From Entomohabitans teleogrylli (GTDB lineage Bacteria; Pseudomonadota; Gammaproteobacteria; Enterobacterales; Enterobacteriaceae): a DNA stretch of 64,000 nucleotides. The stretch is from the NCBI RefSeq assembly GCF_001484765.1, contig NZ_KQ947383.1:19720-83719 (forward strand). The letters are read 5' to 3'. A model generated the notes under the pieces. That model made no database searches. It saw only the letters and a program-made list of their open reading frames with translations, and was not told where the DNA came from. Positions 38,581 to 47,602 of the stretch are shown piece after piece; positions within the stretch are counted from its first letter, which is position 1, and each line of letters begins with the position of its first letter. The position numbers and the translations under genes were made by a program.

Positions 38581-38946
38581 TTAGCGTTTGACTATCCAGT
38601 CAACGTCAAACGAATAACGGTATTTTTTGGTAACGTTGTCGCGACCCTGCGCACCCCAGCGCGATATGTAGGCGCTGGTCTCTATTGCGTTACGGAGTGC
38701 CATGGCGACGCCAAGCGCCTGAACCGGGGTATCGGCGTAAACATCTATTTGGGTGGTATAACTGTCATAGTCAGGCGTGGTATCGAGATACATCTCTGCA
38801 CCGCCGGAAATGTTCTGCCATACGGCGTAGGGATACACTATTTCATCATCCTGCATGCCGAACGGATACAGGCGTACAGGGTCAGAGCCCAGCACAGCGA
38901 TAACATCAGGGTTGGATGAACAGACAGAAAAAATGGGTGCAATCAT
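38581..38946 (-). CDS. Tail terminator-like protein (DUF3168)
   Basis: 121 residues. [26 protein letters not shown] and [27 protein letters not shown] are characteristic of DUF3168/gpU-like proteins that cap the tail tube and join it to the head. Overlaps the gp10 gene by 4 bases. Confidence 0.8.
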   Translation of the reverse strand: MIAPIFSVCSSNPDVIAVLGSDPVRLYPFGMQDDEIVYPYAVWQNISGGAEMYLDTTPDYDSYTTQIDVYADTPVQALGVAMALRNAIETSAYISRWGAQGRDNVTKKYRYSFDVDWIVKR

Positions 38947-39479
38947 GCCGCCCCCCTGCTTGCCCGCTGTATGGCGCGGTCCAGAGCCCTTTCAAACTCC
39001 GCCGCAAAAACGTTAATTACAGCCGCGTCAGGGCCGTTGATAATCGGCCTGAAAATTGGCTTTGCCGCAGCGTGCTGCGTACCAAACTCAAGAAATCGCC
39101 AGTACCAGGTATCACCGCCAGGGTTACCATTATCGCCTGCAGTTTTGTACGTCTTGCCGGCGCGACCCCTTCTTACATTCTCCTTTGTTTTGGCATACTG
39201 TCTGGCGCCACCCATCACTCCAACCCGAAATGCCAGGTTGCCAGTGCGCTTAAATGTGACGCTCCCCCAACTGGCCACGATGTTTTTAAAAATTGCCTCT
39301 CTGGTCATTGGATTGTCGACGCGGCTGGCGCTGCGTCGTGCGCGGTCTCGGAGAACATTAGCTGCCTGCCTCAACGCATGGCGGCCAGCCTTATTCCTCG
39401 TCACATCAGATACAGCCCGCATCTTCCCGATAAGTGGGTCCAGACCTGTCAGATTTATAACTATCTCGTCAGCCATCAT
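38943..39479 (-). CDS. HK97 gp10-like neck protein
   Basis: 178 residues. LTGLDPLIGKMRAVSDVTRNKAGRHALRQAA and the late YWRFLEFGTQHAAAKPI segment are signatures of HK97 gp10/phage neck proteins. It completes the tail side of the connector. Overlaps the head-tail adaptor gene by 11 bases. Confidence 0.83.
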   Translation of the reverse strand: MMADEIVINLTGLDPLIGKMRAVSDVTRNKAGRHALRQAANVLRDRARRSASRVDNPMTREAIFKNIVASWGSVTFKRTGNLAFRVGVMGGARQYAKTKENVRRGRAGKTYKTAGDNGNPGGDTWYWRFLEFGTQHAAAKPIFRPIINGPDAAVINVFAAEFERALDRAIQRASRGAA

Positions 39480-39801
39480 TGACCCCTTCAGAGCATGGCA
39501 GCGTCATATATTCCAGTCCACTCACCGGATCTGGAAGGACGCCGCTGATGTTGTAGATTTTCCCGCGATAAATAAATCTGTGCTTACTTGTCACATCGGC
39601 ACGATAGCGAATAGTGATCCTGGCAGTTATTTCACTCTGTACAGCCCGGGCAGAAACAAACTCCTTACCAGAGAGCGGGTAAATCTCAGCCCACAACTTT
39701 GCTACATCCACCCACGAGTCGATAATCGCCCCTGTCAATGTGTCCTGGTGTTTCTCCGAACGCTGCAACATAACTCGATGCCGTAGCCTGCCAGCCTTCA
39801 T
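39469..39801 (-). CDS. Head-tail adaptor/stopper protein
   Basis: 110 residues. MKAGRLRHRVMLQRSEKHQDTLTGAIIDSWVD is typical of phage head-tail joining proteins (SPP1 gp16/lambda FII-like fold), and the middle has the usual ITARITIRYRADV. It closes the portal channel after packaging. Confidence 0.83.
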   Translation of the reverse strand: MKAGRLRHRVMLQRSEKHQDTLTGAIIDSWVDVAKLWAEIYPLSGKEFVSARAVQSEITARITIRYRADVTSKHRFIYRGKIYNISGVLPDPVSGLEYMTLPCSEGVNDG

Positions 39802-39802
39802 G

Positions 39803-39997
39803 CTACCTCCCCGATCTGCCGCTGAGATATGTCACTGGCTCCTGCTGCTCAATAACCTCGTCATCCACCAGGGACTGAATTATCACGGCGCACAATGACT
39901 CATTAGACTCCGCCAGACGGTTTATCGCTGCGGTCTGTTCCTGCTGTGCGATCGTCTGCGCTCGAATGGCCGCCAACAATTTGTTTAGATCGTTCAT
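39803..39997 (-). CDS. Small helical phage protein
   Basis: 64 residues from the ATG at 39997 (MNDLNKLLAAIRAQTIAQQEQ). Residues 1-40 could form a short coiled coil with many Gln and Ala. No family recognised. It is packed between two head-tail genes and ends one base before the adaptor start, which supports a real gene. Confidence 0.55.
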   Translation of the reverse strand: MNDLNKLLAAIRAQTIAQQEQTAAINRLAESNESLCAVIIQSLVDDEVIEQQEPVTYLSGRSGR

Positions 39998-40067
39998 ACG
40001 CAATTTTCACCCACTTTTTAATCCACGCCTTTCGGCGCTCACAGCCTGCACAAGCCATGACATATCC

Positions 40068-40394
40068 TCAAATAATGGTTGGCCGGCGTAGGTCGTAAAT
40101 GAGCATTGATACAGAGAAAGGAAGCTCTCCCTGTTTCAGCTTCTCTTCTTCTTCCCCACCACGATTTCTGTCCATGTAGCCGAGCAGAACGAGCAATGCA
40201 GTCTGAACCCGGGTAAGCGGTTCACCGACTATCAAATTCCCGGCAGCATCAACAACTCGCTCCCTGCTTCCCTGAATGTAGGCAAGTATCGCCGCGCTTC
40301 CGCCCTGTATTTTCATCGTCAGGTCAGAATCTCCGTAATCGTCATCAATACGGAGATGCATTTTTGCCTCTTCGAGACTGACCAGCTCAATCAT
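40068..40394 (-). CDS. gp6-like head-tail connector protein
   Basis: 108 residues. MIELVSLEEAKMHLRIDDDYGDSDLTMKI is the hallmark of HK97 gp6-type connectors, which bind below the portal as a ring. Overlaps the preceding gene by 4 bases. Confidence 0.87.
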   Translation of the reverse strand: MIELVSLEEAKMHLRIDDDYGDSDLTMKIQGGSAAILAYIQGSRERVVDAAGNLIVGEPLTRVQTALLVLLGYMDRNRGGEEEEKLKQGELPFSVSMLIYDLRRPTII

Positions 40395-41425
40395 GGTTTA
40401 TCCCTCAGATCGCGACCCTTCTTAACAGCAAGAGTCCAGCCCTTAGAACCGGCTTCGCCTGGCTTATCGCTTGTTGCTTCATTGCAATGCCAGAGAGAGC
40501 CACCCCATGTGACGGTATCTCCCGGTTGGTATTCATTACCTGCTTTGAAAACATCTCGATAAATCGTTACCGGAATATCGAACGATTTAATTTCCTTAAT
40601 ACCGCTTGCCCTCTCAAGAGTGATGGAGAAAGAGCGCTCTTTATCCTGCTGGATGTCAACAGCTGATACACCGTCAACAATGCACTCCCAGCCACGCATG
40701 CCGAATGTCTTCTCATGAGAACGCCACAGGCCGCCGTTGTGCGTAGCGTAAGTGCCACGAGGATAGCTTTTCTGTTCATCTATAAACGGCTCAAGCTCTA
40801 TTGAGAGAGCGTCGCGGCCATCTTGCCCGGGCTGTGGGGAAGGAACCTTAGCAGCCACTTCTTCTGCCAACTTTTCAACGTCAACAGGAGCCGGAAGCGA
40901 TGCTGAGATAACCTCTTCTACTAATGGCCTCAACTCCTCAACGGTGACGCTTTTCCCATCTTTCGGTTTTGGTAGTTCAGCCATCACGATATTTACTGCC
41001 TGAACTATGTCTTCTGCAGTACAGTCCTTGCCGTCCTTCGGCGCTGGTATCCTGTCTATAGCGTCGTTAACCATTTTCTGAAGCAGCGGCTCAACGTCTT
41101 CAACGGTGATGCTTTTACCATCTTCAGGAACGCGAATCTGCTTCACCGCGTTAGAAACAGCGTCACCTACCAGTTGGTTTAGATCTGGCAATTCTGGTGC
41201 TTTTGGCAACTCAATGGCACTTACCGCATCCGCAACCATTTTTGAAAAGTCAGGTGCTTCTACTGTTTGAGTTTCAGGAATTGAATTCTTCAGCTCCTCC
41301 AGTTTCTTCTCAAAATTGCCGGCTGTTTTCTCCAGCGCTTTCTGAAAGTCACCTTCCATTTTTTTTATCGCTGCTCCGAACTCTTCACCCAGTGCTTTTA
41401 TCAGGGATAATTCACGTTCATTCAT
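40391..41425 (-). CDS. Putative head fibre/decoration protein with carbohydrate-binding modules
   Basis: 344 residues. Residues 1-50 form a coiled coil. About 95-200 has a repeat of roughly 30 residues built on DGKSVTVE(E/D)-x-PLV/L (DGKSITVEDVEPLL, DGKDCTAEDIVQAV, DGKSVTVEELRPLV). The C-terminus has two small aromatic modules (YPRGTYATHNGGLWRS and YQPGDTVTWGGSLWHC), each like a ChiC/CBM5-12 carbohydrate-binding fold. It is translationally coupled to the portal (overlap ATGA), where phages place virion proteins. A virion surface fibre is the best guess. Confidence 0.6.
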   Translation of the reverse strand: MNERELSLIKALGEEFGAAIKKMEGDFQKALEKTAGNFEKKLEELKNSIPETQTVEAPDFSKMVADAVSAIELPKAPELPDLNQLVGDAVSNAVKQIRVPEDGKSITVEDVEPLLQKMVNDAIDRIPAPKDGKDCTAEDIVQAVNIVMAELPKPKDGKSVTVEELRPLVEEVISASLPAPVDVEKLAEEVAAKVPSPQPGQDGRDALSIELEPFIDEQKSYPRGTYATHNGGLWRSHEKTFGMRGWECIVDGVSAVDIQQDKERSFSITLERASGIKEIKSFDIPVTIYRDVFKAGNEYQPGDTVTWGGSLWHCNEATSDKPGEAGSKGWTLAVKKGRDLRDKP

Positions 41426-42774
41426 TTTGTTAATAATCCTCTGAGCATTGATTTTGCAGAGAAAATCTCTGTCTCGCTTAATGCTTTAGAGCCATCATCG
41501 GCAGGCACTTCAACAGGCTGAGTTGTCTTCTGACTGGTTCCAAATGGGTTTTCCGAAGCGTCACGCCTGGCCAGCGCTGCAAGACTGTAGTTTTGCTGTT
41601 GCAGGAAGAGTGAATCGCCACCCTCGACAGGAGGGAGATTCTCGCTTTTACGGGCCTCGTTGGGTGTGAGGATGGTATTTTTGACGCCATCGCCCAGCGC
41701 TTTCATCCTGCGCTCACTATCCATACGCAGCAGAGCACCGATATCAAGTTCCACGCGCTTTTTTGGATCCAGCTCAAAGGCTTCTTTCAGAAGCGACTCG
41801 ATAGACTCAATCAACACCTGCAGGCACTGCGAGTAGTATTGCTGCTCAAGCGCTTCCACGTTGTCTGAACTGGGTATTTCACCCACACCAACTTTGTATG
41901 CCGGTACGTGAAAGGCCGAACAAACCATTTCAGCAGATAGTTTCTGTTGCTCAACGGTCTGCGCATCGACTGCTGTCATCGTCACAGACTGATAGCTGGC
42001 ACCTCCGGAAATCAATCCGGTTTTACCCGCGTTTTCACCGGTATATCCTGCGTCCCAGTTGGCTTTTATCTCTTTAGCTTTCTCTTCGCTTATTGAGCCG
42101 GGAACGGTGATAACACCACTTGGTTTCCCACCATTCTTAAAGAAGAACGCAGAGCTTTCCTGAATGTGCTTACCCTGCATTGCAGCCAGTCCACACGCAT
42201 AGATAGGTGAAATACCAATCAGTGGATGGAACAGGCAGTTAAAGCGATCGTGAATGATTTCGCGTGCAGGTACGGTTACCTGTGCCGGTAAACCACTAAT
42301 CTGGTCAGGACTGATTTGATAAAAGACAGAGCCATCATCAGCAACCAGGGGAATGACTTTATCCGGATCAAGAATGCGAAGCTCTGTATTCTTACCGGCA
42401 TTGTTTTTTACCCTCATCACGTAGGTGTTACCGCGTGAAAGTTTTGAATTCATCCATGTTTCAAAGAACTGAATTGTGTTCTGAAACTGGTTAGGCTTGC
42501 TGATTAATGTATCGAAATTGGTATCAGAAATTTCTTTCCAGATACCGTTAGAATCTTTGGACTGAATAGCGGGCGACATCTTGGAAATGTCACTGGCTAT
42601 CAACGTAATGCAGGAAAACACCGCGTAATACGAAAGCACGGTCTCATTCCTGATTTCCATGTTTCTCTGCCATGCTCCAGCAAACGGTTCTCGTACATAT
42701 GAAAAAATTGGATTCCAGCCACGGGATGATGGTTGCTGCAATGCTTTCTCTTTCCGTCTAAAAGGATTCCACAT
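41422..42774 (-). CDS. HK97-family portal protein
   Basis: 450 residues. MWNPFRRKEKALQQ, LSYYAVFSCITLIASDISKM, LLNPDKV-like LRILDPDKVIPL, and LTPNEARKSENLPPVEGGDSLF are HK97 portal signatures. Twelve copies form the vertex through which DNA enters. Its start overlaps the stop of the small gene before it by one base. Confidence 0.93.
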   Translation of the reverse strand: MWNPFRRKEKALQQPSSRGWNPIFSYVREPFAGAWQRNMEIRNETVLSYYAVFSCITLIASDISKMSPAIQSKDSNGIWKEISDTNFDTLISKPNQFQNTIQFFETWMNSKLSRGNTYVMRVKNNAGKNTELRILDPDKVIPLVADDGSVFYQISPDQISGLPAQVTVPAREIIHDRFNCLFHPLIGISPIYACGLAAMQGKHIQESSAFFFKNGGKPSGVITVPGSISEEKAKEIKANWDAGYTGENAGKTGLISGGASYQSVTMTAVDAQTVEQQKLSAEMVCSAFHVPAYKVGVGEIPSSDNVEALEQQYYSQCLQVLIESIESLLKEAFELDPKKRVELDIGALLRMDSERRMKALGDGVKNTILTPNEARKSENLPPVEGGDSLFLQQQNYSLAALARRDASENPFGTSQKTTQPVEVPADDGSKALSETEIFSAKSMLRGLLTK

Positions 42775-42944
42775 CAGCCAGTCTCCGCGTTAACTTTTTT
42801 CTTTTTCTGTCTACCAACTTTTTTGCCAGTCATATATTCAGCTTTATGCAACAACACCAACACCTTTGCACACTGGTCATTAACTATTTTTTCGTCGCCT
42901 GGCATTGAGTCATGTGTACTCTGTAGGTATCTGATCTTTGCCAT
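42774..42944 (-). CDS. Small basic phage protein between capsid and portal
   Basis: 56 residues: an ATG at 42944, ending TGA whose A begins the portal ATG. The sequence starts MAKIRYLQSTHDSMPGDE and ends in a lysine-rich tail (GKKVGRQKKKKVNAETG). The strict coupling to the portal and the clean frame favour a real gene, possibly comparable to small head genes of HK97-like phages. There is no clear ribosome-binding site, though the GC-rich hairpin just upstream may matter. Confidence 0.6.
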   Translation of the reverse strand: MAKIRYLQSTHDSMPGDEKIVNDQCAKVLVLLHKAEYMTGKKVGRQKKKKVNAETG

Positions 42945-42951
42945 GTCAAAT

Positions 42952-42969
42952 GGCGGGGTTTCCCCCGCC
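42952..42969 (-). other. GC hairpin after the capsid gene
   Basis: On the minus strand GGCGGGG, loop GAAA, CCCCGCC directly follows the capsid stop. No T run follows, so it is probably an mRNA stability or processing element, not a terminator. Confidence 0.6.
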
Positions 42970-42976
42970 CTCCTTC

Positions 42977-44914
42977 TTAGCTGGTTTGACCGGATGAGTA
43001 ATTAACTCCGCTGATGACTGCTACAGCGGCAGTGCGGCGGCGCTTCCAGTTAATCCAACGCTCAGCACGAATTGCTACGCTATTGGTCTGCCACATGGAA
43101 ACCAGTTCCACTGCTACAGGTGTAATGCTATCTCCTGTTGGTTCTGATTCCATTTCCAGTGATGCCTCAGTTGACATATCAACCGCAACACCACCTTCAT
43201 CAGCCAGGTATACGTCTGGAGCATTCATCAGAATCAACTGATTACCAACATACTGAGAGACAATGGCCGGAAGCCCTTCAAACGTACCTCCAAACATTGT
43301 CATATCAGGGTACTCTTTTTGACCAAGCGCATTTTTACGCTTAGATATAGCCAGAGCGGTAGAGCTGGACATCAACCAGACAGCGCCAGTAGGTTGCAGA
43401 TTCGCATTGATGAATACGTCAAATGCTGCAGTGCTGTCAGCATCAGGATCTCCGGTACTTGGGATGGTTGTTGCTCCATTGGTAATTGATGCAGGTGATA
43501 TACCAGCAACTTCAGTTTTAGCAGGATCAACAAAGTCTGTATCAAGGCGAGCAATGACTGATTCAGCAAGGGAGTTACGTACAAGAATATCCGCTTTAGG
43601 ATTTGAGAAGCGGATAAGTTCTTCTGTCAGGACTGAAATTGCAGCCACCTTTGAGAAACCAAATGTGATATTCGAAAAATCAAACTTGGTAAGTGGTTTT
43701 GCTTTGCCCTGTCCAACCCATTGCGCCGCTCCTCCTGATGTCTGAACAGGAATTCGAACATTGAAAGGCACTTCGCGTAGCGAAGGGATATTTCCTACAC
43801 CAAATTGTCCGATAATGGTTTGTGGGCGAAGGAAATCCACAAAATCATTAGCAAAATCCTGGTATTCAACTAGCGCCCCAGCCCATACAGGATCCGTAGT
43901 GGTACCGGCCTCTACAGCAGCCTTAAGGACATGGTGTAGTTTAGTATCTTCGGGATATTTGCTTTTAGCGATTGAAAGCGCTTCAGAACGTACACCTTTA
44001 GCTGCCGCCAGCGCCTTGGTAAAGCGGGCCATTGCAATACCTTTTTCCAACTTCGGCGGAACTCGGATAATTGATGGCGCATTATTCACCACGGTAACCT
44101 CACCGGATGCAGCCTTAGTAACAGGCTTTGCAGTGGCTGCCATATTGTTTTCCATATCGCGAAGACGTTTAAGATGCTCGTCCACCGATTTAATTTCTGA
44201 AGAGGTATTGTCATAGCTTTCTGTCTCTTCAACATCCAGTGTACGCCCTTCATCAGCAGCCTTGCTCATGATGTCACTCAGTGAAGCGGCCAGCGCTGCA
44301 CGCTTGTTTTCGAAACTTTTAATTTGTTCAGCGATATTCATCGTTGGTTTTCCTTTTTGAGATATTTGCTTTTGTGCTGTAGCGCCAGCGGATTGATTTG
44401 CTTTAACCACGGGTTTCTCATTGCCAAGCGCGGCGAGTAACTGGCGGTCAAAAGATTTAACTGTCTGAATTGAGCAGTCGGCGTTTGCAGGGATGGTTAC
44501 CGCGGATGTTTCAAGCATTTCCCATTCCTGAAAATGGACGCCGCCAGAATCAAGGAATGCGTATTTAATTGGCTTGAAGCCTACTGAAAGGCCTTTTACC
44601 AGTTGTGATTTGATAGAAGCCCATGCCTCTTCTAAACGCGCAGCCAGTTGTGAAGGCATATCAGGAGTTGGCTTGACCAACTGCGCGGTGATCTGAATTC
44701 CTTCTTTCACCATCTTTGGGGTGCAGTTTCCGATTGGCTGGCTTCTGTCGTGCTGCCAAAGGAATGGGATTTCTTCACGAAACTTAGCACCGCCAGGCTC
44801 AAGAATGTCACCATCACGGTCTGGTGAAGGCGCTGATGCAATACCGACAATGACTCGCTTGTCTTCATCAACTGACTTCACCGTCATGATGGTGCATGCC
44901 CGGTTAAGCGTCAT
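42977..44914 (-). CDS. Fused prohead protease and HK97-type major capsid protein
   Basis: 645 residues. Residues 1-160 form an S78-type prohead protease: catalytic His55 (LWQHDRSQPIG) and Ser110 (KGLSVGF). Residues 192-645 are an HK97-fold capsid with a scaffold-like delta domain (about 195-280, helical) and FGFSKVAAISVLTEELIRFSNP. At residue 192 an in-frame ATG (44341) has AAAGGA 10 bases before, so free capsid could also be translated. The protease would cut the delta domain after assembly. A terminator lies upstream. Confidence 0.9.
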   Translation of the reverse strand: MTLNRACTIMTVKSVDEDKRVIVGIASAPSPDRDGDILEPGGAKFREEIPFLWQHDRSQPIGNCTPKMVKEGIQITAQLVKPTPDMPSQLAARLEEAWASIKSQLVKGLSVGFKPIKYAFLDSGGVHFQEWEMLETSAVTIPANADCSIQTVKSFDRQLLAALGNEKPVVKANQSAGATAQKQISQKGKPTMNIAEQIKSFENKRAALAASLSDIMSKAADEGRTLDVEETESYDNTSSEIKSVDEHLKRLRDMENNMAATAKPVTKAASGEVTVVNNAPSIIRVPPKLEKGIAMARFTKALAAAKGVRSEALSIAKSKYPEDTKLHHVLKAAVEAGTTTDPVWAGALVEYQDFANDFVDFLRPQTIIGQFGVGNIPSLREVPFNVRIPVQTSGGAAQWVGQGKAKPLTKFDFSNITFGFSKVAAISVLTEELIRFSNPKADILVRNSLAESVIARLDTDFVDPAKTEVAGISPASITNGATTIPSTGDPDADSTAAFDVFINANLQPTGAVWLMSSSTALAISKRKNALGQKEYPDMTMFGGTFEGLPAIVSQYVGNQLILMNAPDVYLADEGGVAVDMSTEASLEMESEPTGDSITPVAVELVSMWQTNSVAIRAERWINWKRRRTAAVAVISGVNYSSGQTS

Positions 44915-44933
44915 TTTCTGTCCTCCAGAAACG

Positions 44934-44954
44934 AAAAAACCCGCCGGAGCGGGT
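44934..44954 (-). terminator. Terminator between terminase and capsid genes
   Basis: On the minus strand ACCCGC, loop TCCG, GCGGGT then TTTTT, 19 bases after the terminase stop. Read-through would be needed to express the head genes. Confidence 0.85.
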
Positions 44955-44972
44955 CAATAACTGACGTGTTTG

Positions 44973-46631
44973 TCATATGAAAAATACCTGGTAATCTTGT
45001 TTCTTCGCCTCTGGATTCAGCGCCATTAACGAGACGGCATTAAATAGCGCCATTAGGGGGTCAATCTTTCCTTTCCCGCTGGCCTGTTTGGTGATGAGCA
45101 TGGCATTCCCTTTAGGCTCAACTCTGGCGTTTCCAACACACCACGCCATCATCGGTTGGCCACCATGTATCAATACGCCTTCAGCAAGCTTTCTCTCAGT
45201 GGTTTTAATCGCTCCGCCAAGTCGCCACCCCTGACTGACACCAACCACTGCACCTTCAGGTATTTCAGCCTCTACGAGCGCATCTAGTATCTGACCCACA
45301 CCTGAGGGGTCGATGCCGATTTTATCCAGCAACTCTGCATCATGAATGCGGCTTACATACTCAGCTACTTCTTCAGTATCTTGTCCGACGCGCTTAACGA
45401 TAGTCAGGTCACCGGCCTTAACAAAGTCGTTGAAACGGGACTCCTCACTTTTTCGGCGGCGCACAGCTATTTCGTGCGCCCAGGCATGACCCCAACCAAT
45501 CCATTCACGGGTTTCTTTGTCGCGGCCAATAACGTAAAGCCCCAGAAGATCATCTAGTCCGCCGCCGTCTATGCCAACCGTGGCTACTTCAGCACGTTGT
45601 AGAATATCTATGAAGGTCACCGGCCTGATTTGCGATTCCCAGAAATCGACACCAGCCCAGCGGTCGCTACGCAGGTTAAGGCCAATTTCAATGTTGAGGT
45701 GCTTTGCCAGAAACTGCTGCAGCGTACCGTCAGTTTTGGCCTGATTTTTACGAAGCTGATCGGCAATCCATTCGGCGCTGACAGAGCGTCCGACATTTGG
45801 GTTGGTAATATAGAAATTTTCCGGTTCGAGGTAAGCTTTGCTTTCCACCATATGTTCCGGGAATTCATAGAGAATACCCAGCGTTTTTGGATCGATGATT
45901 TTTCCATCGCGGACATTTCGCCAGTAATCAAGACGTTCTTTGAATACCCCTGCCGGTGGCTCATCACTCTGTGTGGTGAGGAATATTACCCACCCTTCGT
46001 TACGTGAAACCTGCCCACCCAGCGCCTCCATAAACATTGCTTCGGCATTAGAGCGCTTACCAAAAAGCCAGAGTTCGTCGACAAGAATACGGCCTGATTT
46101 CTTACCAGACACTGTATCCGTATCCGCGGCCACAACTTTCAGTGTGTTGCGAGTCACCCTGTGGGTGATGGTACGAATATGATCCTGAATCTGGAACATA
46201 TCGGACAGTTCCTCATCAGCACGTATCATGCCGGCTGCGGGTTTGAAGCTGTTATCGGCAACCTCTTTTGTCGGAGCCAGAATCAGATGCTCTTCATCCT
46301 CACGCCAGCAGAGGATTAATGCGGTAAGCATGATCCCGGCAGCGATTGTCGATTTTGTATTTTTTTTCGAGATTAGCAGGCCATATTCGCGGATAAGCTG
46401 GTTACCCGTCTCGGCGTCATATCCACCGAAAATCACCTTCACAAAATCGAACACCCAGTCTTCAGAGCACTCGCCAAACGTTGGTTTTCCAGGAAGATCA
46501 GAAACCCGCAGTTCACGGAAAATACCGAGCGCCTGCTCCGCCTGATCAGGAAAAATTGGTGGCGGGATTATTGATTCACCAGCGATGAGACGCCTTTCCC
46601 ATTCCGGGCAGGCCGTAGACCATTGCGTCAT
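44973..46631 (-). CDS. Terminase large subunit (HK97-type)
   Basis: 552 residues. The N-terminal ATPase has a Walker A variant SKKNTKST (88-95) and Walker B LVDELWLFG. The C-terminal RNase-H-like nuclease carries VGIDGGGLDDLLG and IGIDPSGVG with the metal-binding Asp residues. It cuts concatemers and pumps DNA through the portal. Three bases separate it from the small-subunit stop. Confidence 0.94.
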   Translation of the reverse strand: MTQWSTACPEWERRLIAGESIIPPPIFPDQAEQALGIFRELRVSDLPGKPTFGECSEDWVFDFVKVIFGGYDAETGNQLIREYGLLISKKNTKSTIAAGIMLTALILCWREDEEHLILAPTKEVADNSFKPAAGMIRADEELSDMFQIQDHIRTITHRVTRNTLKVVAADTDTVSGKKSGRILVDELWLFGKRSNAEAMFMEALGGQVSRNEGWVIFLTTQSDEPPAGVFKERLDYWRNVRDGKIIDPKTLGILYEFPEHMVESKAYLEPENFYITNPNVGRSVSAEWIADQLRKNQAKTDGTLQQFLAKHLNIEIGLNLRSDRWAGVDFWESQIRPVTFIDILQRAEVATVGIDGGGLDDLLGLYVIGRDKETREWIGWGHAWAHEIAVRRRKSEESRFNDFVKAGDLTIVKRVGQDTEEVAEYVSRIHDAELLDKIGIDPSGVGQILDALVEAEIPEGAVVGVSQGWRLGGAIKTTERKLAEGVLIHGGQPMMAWCVGNARVEPKGNAMLITKQASGKGKIDPLMALFNAVSLMALNPEAKKQDYQVFFI

Positions 46632-46634
46632 AAA

Positions 46635-47132
46635 TTAGCCCTTATTATTTACAACCAGCTTTGGTGGGGCCAGCGCGCCAAACTTACTGGCACTTGCGGC
46701 CACTTTCGCAGCTGCATTCCTGGCGTCCTTCTTGCCGCCCTCGCCTTTTTTGGTGTGAACGTAGGGGAGCATGGCCTTTGCGGCATCCTTCCTTGTATCT
46801 ATATCCTCAGCCGCGTCATTCATCACCGCCCGTAGAAAATCAAGGGGGTCATCATATTTTTTCATCACGCCGTCACCAGGCGATTGCTGCACGCCATGGC
46901 TGGCCGGCAGCTCCGCGGCATTTTTCGCTGTTACATCTTCTTGCGGCTTCTCTTCTTCCTGCCCGGCACGCCCTTTTTTCCTGATAAAGGCAACGATGTC
47001 CGGGTCTTTTGCCAGCCTCGACCCTTGCGAGCGGGCGGTTTTCTCTGAGTAGCCAGCCTGGCGGGCGGCTTCTGCCTGAGATGAGCCGGACATCAGCGCC
47101 AGCGCAAACCTGCGCTTCTGTCCCGTAAACAC
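46635..47132 (-). CDS. Terminase small subunit
   Basis: 165 residues from the GTG at 47132, which has GGAGG 8 bases before and begins FTGQKRRFALALMSGSSQAEAARQAGYSEKTA, the terminase small-subunit HTH signature. The frame is open to 47207, but those starts lack a ribosome-binding site. The C-terminal part is charged and lysine-rich (KKGEGGKKDARNAAAK), perhaps the large-subunit contact. It recognises cos and loads the large subunit. Confidence 0.85.
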   Translation of the reverse strand: MFTGQKRRFALALMSGSSQAEAARQAGYSEKTARSQGSRLAKDPDIVAFIRKKGRAGQEEEKPQEDVTAKNAAELPASHGVQQSPGDGVMKKYDDPLDFLRAVMNDAAEDIDTRKDAAKAMLPYVHTKKGEGGKKDARNAAAKVAASASKFGALAPPKLVVNNKG

Positions 47133-47233
47133 GTTAACAACCTCCAAAGGGGAATTTTTTCTGTACATGAGAGGGGGCGCGGTGTCCAGCGCGATCGACG
47201 TTGACACCCACAGATACCCCCCCAGGGGTTTAG

Positions 47234-47602
47234 TCAGATAATTACGACCCCATCCTGCGATTTATCCTGCGGTACCGAGTGTTTTAATGCCTCATTGTCA
47301 GGCTGGTTAGTTGATGCTTCTCGCGATGACTTACCAGAGTGACAGGCAATGCAGAGCGTCCACAGGTTGCGCTCATCGTTGTCACCGCCGAACTGTAGCG
47401 CTATGCGGTGGTCAAGCTCGCTGTCATGCAGGTCTACTACTCGTTTGCACATGCAGCAGTGACCACCGTCACGCGCATAGATACGACGCTTGAGGCTAAC
47501 CCTTGCGCTACCGCTTACCCGGCGGTTCTCTCCATAGATTGGCTTAATGCGGCGGGTATCGATAGCTTTCAGGCGGGGTTGCAAAGTCTTTAGTTTAGAC
47601 AT
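47234..47602 (-). CDS. HNH endonuclease
   Basis: 122 residues from the ATG at 47602 (MSKLKTLQPRLKAIDTRRI), with GGAGG 7 bases before; the frame continues to 47728 without a ribosome-binding site. CCMCK and LCIACH form zinc-binding pairs around the HNH core ELDHRIALQFGGDNDERNLW. HK97 gp74-type HNH proteins next to the terminase are needed for cos cleavage. Confidence 0.88.
   Translation of the reverse strand: MSKLKTLQPRLKAIDTRRIKPIYGENRRVSGSARVSLKRRIYARDGGHCCMCKRVVDLHDSELDHRIALQFGGDNDERNLWTLCIACHSGKSSREASTNQPDNEALKHSVPQDKSQDGVVII

Noticed and set aside
46632..47260. cos site
   Set aside because: Expected near the terminase and HNH genes, but no sequence could be set apart as the cohesive end without a relative for comparison.
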